A DNA stretch of 64,000 nt from assembly GCF_024105655.1 (NCBI RefSeq), contig NZ_JAAAMH010000006.1, forward strand, positions 1-64,000. The letters are read 5' to 3'. Positions 7,833 to 16,175 of this stretch are shown here, one piece after another. The position numbers and the translations under genes were made by a program. The number at the start of each line of letters is the position of its first letter. Within the stretch, counting starts at the first letter, position 1. Below the pieces are notes generated by a model, which was not told the origin of the DNA, did not search any database, and saw only the letters and a list, made by a program, of their open reading frames with translations. The stretch comes from Aliihoeflea sp. 40Bstr573. Its GTDB lineage: Bacteria; Pseudomonadota; Alphaproteobacteria; Rhizobiales; Rhizobiaceae.

Positions 7833-9800
7833 TCAGGCGCGCCCTCCTTCGACCGGCCGCTCCGCTGCGTGCGCCTCCACCTCCAGCATGTCGGTCGGCT
7901 CGACCGGCGCATGATCCGGTGCCTCGACCGGGCCGGCGCTCGCATTTTGCGTGCGCGGCGGCAGTTCGGGCGCCGGCCATTTGATGTTGACCAACGTACC
8001 CACGCCCGCAAGGGCCAGCCCGATCGCATCCGTCACGAACCCGGTCTTGATGAGCGACAGGGCGGCTGCAAAGAACAGGAGGCGGGTGATCCAACTCGCC
8101 GGCTTGATGAAGTATCCGGTGAGGGCGCCGGCAAGAAGGGTCACGCCGATCGTGGCCGAGATCGCGGCGAGCACGATGTCCTGCCATTCGCCGATCATCA
8201 GCAACGCCGGCCCGAAGACGAACATGAACGGGATGATGTAGCCGGTGAGGCCCAACTTCACCGCCTCCCAGCTCGTCTCCCAGATGCCGCCGCGACTTAA
8301 TCCCGCTGCCGCATAGACCGCGATGGCGACAGGCGGCGTGATCGCCGACAGGATGGCGAAGTAGAAGACGAACATGTGCGCCGCCTCGACCGGCACACCA
8401 AGACGCACCAGGGCGGGCACCAGAAGCGCGACCTGGACGATGTAGGCCGGCGTCGTCGGCATGCCCATGCCCAGGATGATACCCGCCACCATGGTCAGGA
8501 GCAGGGCCGGCAGCAGCATGTTCTGCGCCGCGGCGCGGACGATGCCGGTGAAGGTCAGTCCGAGCCCGGTCTGCGCGATGACGCCGATGACGATGCCTGC
8601 CGCCGCGCAGGCGAGCGCCACGATGACGGCGTTGATGGCGCCGGCCTCGAGCCCGTCGATCAGCTTGGCGATCGAGAACTCGGCGCGCGTCGTCTTGCGC
8701 ATCAGGACGACCGGCACGACGGAGAGAATGCCCACCAGGGCCGAGAACTGCGCCGAGCGTCCCATCATGAGCGCGCCGATGATGAGCACCAGCGGCAGGA
8801 AAAGGTGGCCGCGTTCGCTCAGCACTTCCCACACGCGCGGAAGATCGGCCCTGGGCAGGCCCTTGAGCCCCTGCTTTTTCGCCTCGAAATGGACGGCGAG
8901 GAAAACGGCGAGGTAGTAGAGGAAGGCCGGCAAAAGGGCGTAGGAGGCGATCGTCAGATAGCTGACGCCCATGAATTCGGCCATCACGAAGGCGGCGGCT
9001 CCCATGATCGGCGGCATGATCTGCCCGCCGGTCGATGCCACCGCCTCGACGGCGCCCGAAAACGCCTTCGGATAGCCGATCCGCTTCATCAGCGGAATGG
9101 TGAAGGTGCCGGTGGTCATCACATTGGCCACCGCCGACCCCGAGACCGAGCCGAACAGGCCGGACGTCACCACCGCCACTTTTGCCGGGCCGCCCGCCGT
9201 GTGGCCGGTCAGCGCCAGCGCGAAATCGGTGAACAGCTTGCCGATGCCCATCCGCTCGGCGAGCGCGCCGAAGATGACGAACAGAACGACATAGGTCGCC
9301 GACACCTGCGCGGGGATTCCGAACAGCGCGTCGGTCGTCATGTATTGGTATTCGAGCAGCCGCAGAAAGCGCGTGTTGGTGAAGAAGATCTGGTAGCCGA
9401 GGAAAAGGAGCGCCGTCACTGCCAGGATGGGACCCATCGCGCGCCGCGCCGCTTCCAGAACGACGAGGATCATCAGGATCGCCATCGCCTGGTCGCTGGT
9501 CGAGACCGGGCCGACATAGGCCATGCGGGTGTTGAAATACTGCTGGTAGAAGATCGGATAGGCGCAGGCGACGACCGCGCCGGCCACGAACAGCCAGTCG
9601 AAAGGTCCGGGTGCCTTTGCCCCCCGCCGGCTGAACAGCGGAAGCGTCAGATAGGCAAGGACGAGCGCGAAGCCGAAATGGGTCGCGCGCAAGGTGAACG
9701 CGTTGGGCGGCCCTGCCCAGGCGATGTAGAGATGAAAAAGGCTCATCGTCACGGCTACGAACGTCACGAGCTTCTTCATCAGAACTTCGTAGCGGGACAT
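7833..9800 (-). CDS. TRAP transporter fused permease (DctQM type, TAXI partner)
   Basis: 655 residues and strongly hydrophobic throughout. The small 4-helix (DctQ-like) part occupies the first ~170 residues and the large DctM-like part the remainder. DctM-like motifs include GSVSGSAVANVMTTGTFTIP, the segment GGQIMPPIMGAAAFVMAEF and GMGMPTTPAYIVQVAL. Such fused permeases work with TAXI-type periplasmic receptors and use a sodium gradient to import organic acids. A strong GGAGGG precedes ATG 9800. The binding-protein gene is directly upstream, separated by a 13-bp hairpin. The cytoplasmic C-terminus is unusually Pro/Glu-rich. Confidence 0.93.
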   Translation of the reverse strand: MSRYEVLMKKLVTFVAVTMSLFHLYIAWAGPPNAFTLRATHFGFALVLAYLTLPLFSRRGAKAPGPFDWLFVAGAVVACAYPIFYQQYFNTRMAYVGPVSTSDQAMAILMILVVLEAARRAMGPILAVTALLFLGYQIFFTNTRFLRLLEYQYMTTDALFGIPAQVSATYVVLFVIFGALAERMGIGKLFTDFALALTGHTAGGPAKVAVVTSGLFGSVSGSAVANVMTTGTFTIPLMKRIGYPKAFSGAVEAVASTGGQIMPPIMGAAAFVMAEFMGVSYLTIASYALLPAFLYYLAVFLAVHFEAKKQGLKGLPRADLPRVWEVLSERGHLFLPLVLIIGALMMGRSAQFSALVGILSVVPVVLMRKTTRAEFSIAKLIDGLEAGAINAVIVALACAAAGIVIGVIAQTGLGLTFTGIVRAAAQNMLLPALLLTMVAGIILGMGMPTTPAYIVQVALLVPALVRLGVPVEAAHMFVFYFAILSAITPPVAIAVYAAAGLSRGGIWETSWEAVKLGLTGYIIPFMFVFGPALLMIGEWQDIVLAAISATIGVTLLAGALTGYFIKPASWITRLLFFAAALSLIKTGFVTDAIGLALAGVGTLVNIKWPAPELPPRTQNASAGPVEAPDHAPVEPTDMLEVEAHAAERPVEGGRA

Positions 9801-9849
9801 GCCACCCTCCTCGGTGTCATCTGCCTTGCGGCCAAGGCTAAACGCAAGC

Positions 9850-9878
9850 GGGCGGGCATGGCTCGGCCATGCCCGCCC
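9850..9878 (-). terminator. Strong intercistronic hairpin between TAXI receptor and TRAP permease genes
   Basis: GGGCGGGCATGGC (9850-9862) pairs perfectly with GCCATGCCCGCCC (9866-9878) across a 3-base loop. On the minus strand it begins 10 bases after the receptor stop codon and has no T-run. It probably protects the receptor mRNA or attenuates reading into the permease, giving more receptor than channel. Confidence 0.65.
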
Positions 9879-9887
9879 GAAACTGCC

Positions 9888-10832
9888 CTACTGCGCGACG
9901 CCGTTCACTTCGTAGAAGGCCGTTGCGCCCTCATGCATGGGCACGCCGATGTCCTGCGCCATCTGTTCGAGCGACAGGTCACTCATCACAGCGGCGATCG
10001 CGGCTAGGTCCTCGCGGTTTTCCCACATCTGCGTGAGCAATCCCTCGACGATCTCGGCCTCGAGGTCGCAGCGCGCGACGATGTGGGTCGCGTAGCCGAC
10101 CGCCGTCACGTCTTCGTCCTGTCCCGGATACGTGCCGCCGGGTATGGTCAGGCCGGTGTAGCCGGGGTTGATCTCGGTCCGCATCTTTTCGATGAAGGCG
10201 TCATCGAGCGGCACGACGGTCAGGTCCGCGCTGTTTGCCAGATCCATCACCGCCGAGGACGGAATGGTGGTTCCCAGCGCCAGGATGTCGGAGTTGTTGT
10301 CCTGCACCAGCGCGACGCCATCGGAGTAGGAAACGAAGTCGACGGCGGACAGGTCGTCATAGGACAAACCGGCCGTCTCGAGCACGGCCCGCACGACCTG
10401 CTCTGCCGTGTTGCCGACGGGTTGCGTGTTGAGCCGTTTACCGGCGAAATCCTCGACGGTCTCGATGCCGCTCGCCTTCGAAGCGACCATCTGGAAATAT
10501 TGCGGGTAGAGCGTCGCGACGTTGCACACATTGTCGGCTTCCGCCTCGAACGGCTCGCGACCCTCGATCGCGTCGACGGTCGAGATCGAATTGCCGAAGC
10601 CGATGTCTGCGTCGCCGTTCTGGACGCCCTGCACATTGGCGATGCCGCCACCGGGCAGGACCTGAATTTGCGCGATGCCGGCATCGCTCGCCATGGCTTG
10701 CATGGCTCCGCCGAGCGGATACCAGGCGCCGCCCTGCGGCCCTGTCATCAACCGCAATTGCTGGGCCTGCGCCGGTACGGCAATCGCCGCAACGGCGATC
10801 ACGGTCAGTGCTGTGAGCATTTGAGTTTTCAT
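9888..10832 (-). CDS. TAXI-family TRAP transporter solute-binding protein
   Basis: 314 residues with a signal peptide (1-23, cleavage after VPAQA). The mature protein opens QQLRLMTGPQGGAWYPLGGAM, the TAXI-family start that binds the ligand and metal. Later blocks VLPGGGIANVQGVQNGDADIGFG and AGKRLNTQPVGNTAEQVV also fit. It captures a substrate in the periplasm for the adjacent fused permease. The substrate is unknown; TAXI receptors studied so far take glutamate-, 2-oxoglutarate- or succinate-like acids. In the order Ldh-TAXI-permease it appears to be the middle gene of a leftward operon. Confidence 0.92.
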   Translation of the reverse strand: MKTQMLTALTVIAVAAIAVPAQAQQLRLMTGPQGGAWYPLGGAMQAMASDAGIAQIQVLPGGGIANVQGVQNGDADIGFGNSISTVDAIEGREPFEAEADNVCNVATLYPQYFQMVASKASGIETVEDFAGKRLNTQPVGNTAEQVVRAVLETAGLSYDDLSAVDFVSYSDGVALVQDNNSDILALGTTIPSSAVMDLANSADLTVVPLDDAFIEKMRTEINPGYTGLTIPGGTYPGQDEDVTAVGYATHIVARCDLEAEIVEGLLTQMWENREDLAAIAAVMSDLSLEQMAQDIGVPMHEGATAFYEVNGVAQ

Positions 10833-10889
10833 CGTCGGTCTTCCTCCCTGTTGGACCTGTCGAATTCTCGATTGATGCGCCCGGAATCT

Positions 10890-11963
10890 TCAGCCGGGCA
10901 CCGCCTCCTCCTCGAAGACAAACGGCACGCCGGCGCGCTCGCAGACGTCGCGGAGCTGTCGCCCGAGCTTGGCGGGCAGCGGAATGCCCTGCGCCTTGCG
11001 CTCGTCCTCGCGGCGATATTCGGGGTCGCCCGCCACCATCACCGGCACGGACTCGTCAAAGCACGGCGTTGCGCGCAAGGCGTCCATCATTTGCGCCATG
11101 TCGTCTTCGAAGGCCTTGCGCGAGCCACGCAAGAGCGCTGGGTCGATCGCCATGACGAAATGGCCGACATCGTGCCGCCCGGCGGGCGTGCCGCGCAGCG
11201 GCGTCATCGCCGCGCCCGACAGCGTACTGGAAAGAATCTCGACCATCGTCGCCAGCCCGTAGCCCTTGTGGCCTCCGAGCGGCACAAGCAGCGTGTCGAG
11301 AAGCGCCGCTGCTGGGTCGAGCTGCGGCCGGCCCTGCCGGTCGAGCGCCCATCCGGCTGGAATGGATTTTTCGGCGCGTTCCGCGAGCTTCAACTTGCCG
11401 ATTGCCGCCGTGGACGTCGCCATGTCGAGCAGGAACGGGCGCTGTCCGGCACAGGGCGCCGCAAAGGCGATCGGATTGGTGCCGAGCCGTGGCTCAACTC
11501 CGCCGGTCGGCACGATCGCGGAGCGCCAGACCGACGAGGTCGACCACCCGATGAGCCCCCGTTCTGCCAGGCGTCGCGCATAGATGCCCGCCGCGCCGTA
11601 GTGGTTGGAATTGCGGATCGCGACGGCCGCGATACCGAACGTCTCCGCCCGTTCGCCGGCCATCTGCGTAGCCAGCATCGACGGCGTCTGGCCGAACCCG
11701 CCATCGGCGTCGATCAGCGCGACGGCCGCGTGGTCGTGAACGATGCGAATCTCCGGTTGCGGATTGGCGCCGCCTTCTTGAATCTGTCGCTCATAAAGGG
11801 ACAGCATCGCCAGGCCGTGCGATTCGATCCCCATCAGGTCGGCCTCGGTGAGCACATCGGCCGTCGTGGCGGCGTGATCGGGGGGCAGCCCCCAGGCCGA
11901 CAGGATGTCCGCCGCCTGGCCGCGCCAGATCGCCGGGGGGATTCTGAGCCCCGTTTGCGTCAC
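10890..11963 (-). CDS. Ldh family oxidoreductase (malate/L-lactate/ureidoglycolate dehydrogenase type)
   Basis: 357 residues from GTG 11963, preceded by GGGAGGA at good spacing; the frame is open further upstream but without family resemblance. Family hallmarks are MGIESHGLAM (catalytic His), RNSNHYGAAGIYARR, GTNPIAFAAP and GGHKGYGLATMVEI, the NAD(P)-binding and dimer elements of this non-Rossmann fold. Members reduce 2-oxo acids or oxidise 2-hydroxy acids, sugar acids and imines. The gene is first in the leftward unit with the TRAP-TAXI transporter and divergent from the IlvD/Edd dehydratase, so the imported acid is probably a 2-hydroxy or 2-oxo acid. The exact substrate is not inferable. 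Confidence 0.88.
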   Translation of the reverse strand: MTQTGLRIPPAIWRGQAADILSAWGLPPDHAATTADVLTEADLMGIESHGLAMLSLYERQIQEGGANPQPEIRIVHDHAAVALIDADGGFGQTPSMLATQMAGERAETFGIAAVAIRNSNHYGAAGIYARRLAERGLIGWSTSSVWRSAIVPTGGVEPRLGTNPIAFAAPCAGQRPFLLDMATSTAAIGKLKLAERAEKSIPAGWALDRQGRPQLDPAAALLDTLLVPLGGHKGYGLATMVEILSSTLSGAAMTPLRGTPAGRHDVGHFVMAIDPALLRGSRKAFEDDMAQMMDALRATPCFDESVPVMVAGDPEYRREDERKAQGIPLPAKLGRQLRDVCERAGVPFVFEEEAVPG

Positions 11964-12137
11964 GCTGTTCCTCCCAGATGCGTCCCCCGGGTCGGTGCCG
12001 GCGGGGTTGTCGCTCGGATCGGGAGCGCACCATGAAGGCCGCCCAGTTGTCAATACACTTTACAGCCCTGCACAATGCCGCAATCATGCGGCGCGGTTGG
12101 GAGAGGCCGCGATATTCATTCCGGGAGGCGGGTATTG

Positions 12138-13871
12138 ATGAACAAGAAGAAGCCGGCTGAGCTGCGCAGCGCGCGCTGGTTCGCTCCGGACGACCTGCGC
12201 AGTTTCGGCCATCGTTCGCGCATGATGCAGATGGGCTATGCGAACGAAGAGATGGCCGGCCGGCCGGTCATCGGCATCATCAACACCTGGTCGGACCTGA
12301 ACCCCTGCCATGCCCACTTCCGCCAGCGCGCAGACGACGTCAAGCGCGGCGTGCTGCAGGCCGGCGGCTTCCCGGTCGAGCTTCCGGCGCTGTCCCTGTC
12401 GGAGAGCAACGTCAAGCCGACGACGATGCTTTACCGCAACCTGCTCGCCATGGATGTCGAGGAACTGATCCGTTCGCACCCGCTCGATGGGGTCGTGCTG
12501 ATGGGAGGTTGCGACAAGACCACGCCCGCGCTGCTTCTGGGCGCGACGAGTGCGAACATCCCCGCAATCTTCGTGCCTGCCGGCCCGATGCTGCGCGGCA
12601 ACTGGAAGGGCCGCGTCCTCGGCTCGGGCTCCGACGCCTGGAAATACTGGGACGAGCGCCGTGCCGGCAACATCACCGATGCCGACTGGCAGGGGCTGGA
12701 AGGCGGTATCGCACGCTCCTACGGCACCTGCATGACCATGGGTACCGCATCGACCATGACCGGCATCGTCGAGGCGATCGGCATGACGCTGCCCGGCGCG
12801 TCCTCCATCCCCGCTGCCGATTCCAACCATATCCGCATGGCGTCCGCTTCCGGCCGCCGCGCCGTCGAGATGGTCTGGGAAGATTTGAAGCCCTCCGGCA
12901 TCCAGACGCGGGAGGCCTTCCAGAACGGCATTGCGGTCGCCATGGCAATGGGCTGTTCCACCAACGCCATCATCCATCTGATCGCGATGGCGCGCCGTGC
13001 CGGCGCCGATATCGGCCTCGACGATTTCGACCGCGCCAGCCGAACGGTTCCGGTCATCGCCAATATCCGTCCGAGCGGCGAAACATATCTGATGGAGGAC
13101 TTCTTCTATGCCGGCGGCATGCCGGCGATGATGGCCACGCTCGGCGATCACCTCGACGCCGATTGCATCACCGTCACCGGCCGCACGCTCGGCGAGAATA
13201 TCTCCGGAGCGGAGGTTCACGACGCGGATGTCATCCGCCCGCTCGCCAATCCGATTTACAGCGAAGGCGCGCTCGCCGTGCTGAAGGGCAATCTCGCGCC
13301 GGAAGGCTGCGTCATCAAGCCCAGCGCCTGCGAGCCGCGCTTCCAGCGCCACACCGGTCCCGCGCTCGTCTTCGACGACTACCCCTCGATGAAGGCGGTG
13401 ATCGATCGCGACGATCTCGACGTCACCGCCGACCATGTCCTGATCTTGCGGAATGCGGGACCGCTCGGCGGTCCCGGCATGCCCGAATGGGGCATGTTGC
13501 CGATCCCGAAAAAGCTGGTGCGACAAGGCGTGCGCGACATGGTGCGCATTTCCGACGCGCGGATGAGCGGCACGAGCTATGGCGCCTGCATCCTGCACGT
13601 CTCCCCTGAATCCTTCGTCGGCGGCCCCCTCTCGCTGGTCAGAACCGGCGACCTGATCAGCCTCGACATTCCTGCCCGTTCGATCCGGCTGGAAGTCAGC
13701 GACGCGGAACTGTCGGCGCGCAAGGCCGCATGGACCGCGCCCGAGCCGCGTTATGAGCGAGGCTATGGCTGGATGTTCTCCCGCCACATCCGCCAGGCCC
13801 ACGAAGGCTGCGATTTCGACTTCCTTGAAACCGAATTCGGCCGTCCGGTGGACGAGCCCGCGATCTACTGA
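12138..13871 (+). CDS. IlvD/Edd family sugar-acid dehydratase (L-arabinonate dehydratase-like)
   Basis: 577 residues. The N-terminus ELRSARWFAPDDLRSFGHRS is the form seen in L-arabinonate and related pentonate/hexonate dehydratases rather than in the housekeeping IlvD. Cluster-ligand cysteines lie in MGGCDKTTPA and YGTCMTMG. The C-terminal DARMSGTSYGACILHVSPE is the family signature. It dehydrates an aldonic acid to a 2-oxo-3-deoxy acid using a [2Fe-2S] cluster and Mg2+. GGGAGGCGGG precedes ATG 12138. It is followed immediately by an RraA-like gene, and the nearby HpaI aldolase could take its product. The sugar acid cannot be assigned from sequence. Confidence 0.9.
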   Translation: MNKKKPAELRSARWFAPDDLRSFGHRSRMMQMGYANEEMAGRPVIGIINTWSDLNPCHAHFRQRADDVKRGVLQAGGFPVELPALSLSESNVKPTTMLYRNLLAMDVEELIRSHPLDGVVLMGGCDKTTPALLLGATSANIPAIFVPAGPMLRGNWKGRVLGSGSDAWKYWDERRAGNITDADWQGLEGGIARSYGTCMTMGTASTMTGIVEAIGMTLPGASSIPAADSNHIRMASASGRRAVEMVWEDLKPSGIQTREAFQNGIAVAMAMGCSTNAIIHLIAMARRAGADIGLDDFDRASRTVPVIANIRPSGETYLMEDFFYAGGMPAMMATLGDHLDADCITVTGRTLGENISGAEVHDADVIRPLANPIYSEGALAVLKGNLAPEGCVIKPSACEPRFQRHTGPALVFDDYPSMKAVIDRDDLDVTADHVLILRNAGPLGGPGMPEWGMLPIPKKLVRQGVRDMVRISDARMSGTSYGACILHVSPESFVGGPLSLVRTGDLISLDIPARSIRLEVSDAELSARKAAWTAPEPRYERGYGWMFSRHIRQAHEGCDFDFLETEFGRPVDEPAIY

Positions 13872-13881
13872 GGAGCAGTGC

Positions 13882-14598
13882 ATGGCCCTGTCGGCTGAAA
13901 CCCGCGACAAACTCAGGACCGTCTCGACGGCGACGCTGTGCACCGCGCTCTACAAGCGGGGCCTGCGCAACCAGTTCATACAGGACGTGCGCCCGCTCGA
14001 TCCCTCCAAGCCGACAATGGTCGGCGAGGCCTTCACCTTGCGCTACATGCCCGCGCGCGAGGATCTGAACCGGCTTGAGGTCTTTCGCGATCGCGCCCAT
14101 CCCCAGCGCAAGGCGATCGAAGACTGCCCGCCCGGCGCCGTGATGGTCATCGACAGCCGCAAGGACCCGCGCGCCGCGTCCGCCGGTGGCATCTTGGTCA
14201 CGCGCCTCATGGTGCGGGGCGTGGCCGGCATCGTCACCGATGGCGGGTTTCGCGATTCGCCCGAGATCGCCGGCCTGGACATCCCCGCCTATCACAACCG
14301 TCCCTCCGCTCCGACGAACCTGACGCTGCACCAGGCGATCGACATCGACGTGCCGATCGGCTGCGGCGACACCCCGGTCTTTCCCGGCGACATTGTCGTC
14401 GGCGACGGCGACGGAGTGGTCGTGATTCCCGCTCATCTCGCCGACGAACTTGCGGCCGAGGCGGTCGAGATGACCGCCTTCGAGGATTTCGTCACGGAAG
14501 AGGTGAAAAAGGGCCGCTCGATCCTCGGCCTCTATCCGGCGACCGACGAAAATACGCTGACCGACTTCGCGGCCTGGCGGAAAGTCAACGGCCGCTAG
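13882..14598 (+). CDS. RraA-like protein (HMG/CHA-type aldolase or decarboxylase family)
   Basis: 238 residues. It carries the metal/substrate motif of the RraA/HMG-aldolase fold: GAVMVIDS, then GILVTRLMVRGVAGIVTDGG and FRDSPEI, i.e. the G-x20-R-D pattern that binds Mg2+ in class II pyruvate aldolases of the HMG/CHA type. Catabolic relatives cleave 4-hydroxy-4-methyl-2-oxoglutarate or decarboxylate oxaloacetate, while RraA proper inhibits RNase E. The position 10 bases after the dehydratase with GAGGAG overlapping that stop codon favours a metabolic role on the dehydrated sugar acid. Its 3' end overlaps the convergent CRTAC1-like gene by 14 bases. Confidence 0.85.
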   Translation: MALSAETRDKLRTVSTATLCTALYKRGLRNQFIQDVRPLDPSKPTMVGEAFTLRYMPAREDLNRLEVFRDRAHPQRKAIEDCPPGAVMVIDSRKDPRAASAGGILVTRLMVRGVAGIVTDGGFRDSPEIAGLDIPAYHNRPSAPTNLTLHQAIDIDVPIGCGDTPVFPGDIVVGDGDGVVVIPAHLADELAAEAVEMTAFEDFVTEEVKKGRSILGLYPATDENTLTDFAAWRKVNGR

Positions 14599-16174
14599 GC
14601 TCCCACGCGCGCGGCTGGTCATCGCGCGCCAGCACGTAGAACCCGTCCGCCGCCACGCGTGCCCAGTCGCCTTCCGTGCCGTCCGGCCAGATGACGCGGA
14701 TTTCGGTCTCATCCAGATCGCCAAGGCCAAAGTGCCACCAGCCGGACTGGCCGCTGACATGGCCGCCGCCGGACGGCGCTTCCCGGCGCATCGTGACGTC
14801 GCCGCGCTTGACCTCGATCCACGCGCCGACTGCGTCGCGGTTCGGCCCGTCCTGAGCAAGCTTCACCTGCACCCAGCCTCCGGCATCCTTGCTCGCATTT
14901 CGCCAGACCTGCGCCTTGTCGTGCCTGTTGACGACGACGAGATCGAGCAGCCCGTCGAGATTGAAATCGGCGATCGCCGCGCCGCGCCCGGTCAGCAAGC
15001 TTGCGACGCCCGCAATATCGCCTGTCTCGACGAATGTGCCGTCGGGCTTCTGGATCAGGAGGTTGTTCGGGTCCTTCCGTGCGAAGTCCGGCATCTCCCA
15101 TACATTGCCCTTGGCAACGAAAAGGTCGACCAGCCCGTCATTGTTGACGTCCTCGAACTGCGCGTGCCAAGCCGTGCTCGGCTGGATTTCACCACCGACA
15201 TAGGGCCGGTGTGCCGTCACGCCCTTGGCAAAGGCAATGTCGTCATATCGCGGCAGCAAATCGCCCGCTTCCGGCGCGACGAGCCGTTGCAGCTTGTTGT
15301 CGGCCATGCTGGTCAGGAAATAGTCCGGATAGCCGTCAAAGCCGAGATCGTACGAGGCGATCCCCATGCCCCAGATACGCAGCCGCTGCCAGCCTTCCTC
15401 GGCCGTGTAGAGCGCCGGCGCCTCGCCCGGCCGAACATGCCAGAGTTGTTCCTGCCCGCCCTTGTAATATTCGCGGTCGTTCGAGACCCGCAGGCTTGGC
15501 GTACCCGAGCGGTTCCAGTCGGTGAACAGCATGGAAAGTGCGCAATGGCTGGGCGTCAGCGGCACAGGCTGCGCGAAGCGGCGCTCTTGTCCTGCCGGAC
15601 GGTGCAGCCAGTTTGCGGTGCACGACCCCCAGGGAAACATCTGCTCGTTGCGGTCGACATAGTTCCCGATGGCGAGCGTTGGAAAGGCCGCGCCCTTTTC
15701 CCAGGTCGCGGCGAAGGCGGTCGACCAGGCATCGCCGCCATCGAAGCCCCAATCGTCATTTGCCCGCTCGAAGCGGCATTCGCCAAGCCCGCGCAGGACG
15801 ATGTTTTCGCCGACGCGCAGCAGGACGATATCGGTAATGCCGTCGCCGTCGATGTCGAGGGGATAGGCGCCGACGATCTTGTCGAACTCCGCTCCGCTTT
15901 CCACCGCCTCGAAACGCAGTTCGCCGCCCACCGCGCCGACATTCCGATAGAATTTTGCCGGCGCCGAGCCTCCGGCCAGCAGCATGTCGGCAAGGCCGTC
16001 GCCGCTGCAGTCAAGGACGGCGACACCGCCGCCGACCATGTATTCCCACTCGCCTTCGAACACGCTGTCGACGCCGGAAATGTCAGTCTCTTCGACAAAT
16101 GTCGGGATCGCCTGCGCATATGCGCCCGGAGCGATCAGCGTCACGGCTGCCACGGCAATGATTGCGCGACGCAT
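14585..16174 (-). CDS. CRTAC1/ASPIC-UnbV family FG-GAP (VCBS) repeat protein, exported
   Basis: 529 residues with a signal peptide (1-20, ending GAYA-Q). Calcium-binding FG-GAP/VCBS loops recur: DCSGDGLADMLL, DIDGDGITDIVL, DVNNDGLVDLFV and DFNLDGLLDLVV, consistent with an integrin-like beta-propeller. The C-terminus (about 440-520) is an ASPIC/UnbV domain, with GHVSGQSGWWHFGLGD and VIWPDGTEG. Its ATG is one base from the stop of the upstream haloperoxidase-like gene (TAG A ATG), so the two are translationally coupled. It may bind or stabilise the partner enzyme in the periplasm or outside the cell; the molecular role is unproven. Confidence 0.88.
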   Translation of the reverse strand: MRRAIIAVAAVTLIAPGAYAQAIPTFVEETDISGVDSVFEGEWEYMVGGGVAVLDCSGDGLADMLLAGGSAPAKFYRNVGAVGGELRFEAVESGAEFDKIVGAYPLDIDGDGITDIVLLRVGENIVLRGLGECRFERANDDWGFDGGDAWSTAFAATWEKGAAFPTLAIGNYVDRNEQMFPWGSCTANWLHRPAGQERRFAQPVPLTPSHCALSMLFTDWNRSGTPSLRVSNDREYYKGGQEQLWHVRPGEAPALYTAEEGWQRLRIWGMGIASYDLGFDGYPDYFLTSMADNKLQRLVAPEAGDLLPRYDDIAFAKGVTAHRPYVGGEIQPSTAWHAQFEDVNNDGLVDLFVAKGNVWEMPDFARKDPNNLLIQKPDGTFVETGDIAGVASLLTGRGAAIADFNLDGLLDLVVVNRHDKAQVWRNASKDAGGWVQVKLAQDGPNRDAVGAWIEVKRGDVTMRREAPSGGGHVSGQSGWWHFGLGDLDETEIRVIWPDGTEGDWARVAADGFYVLARDDQPRAWEPSGR

Positions 16175-16175
16175 T

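Noticed and set aside
8376-10007. Open frame of 543 codons on the plus strand opposite the TRAP permease
   Set aside because: Composition (Arg/His/Asp-rich) is that of a reverse-complemented membrane protein; the minus-strand gene has clear motifs and start.
12084-13943. Long minus-strand frame opposite the IlvD/Edd dehydratase
   Set aside because: Shadow frame without motifs; the plus strand encodes the full dehydratase with its cluster cysteines.
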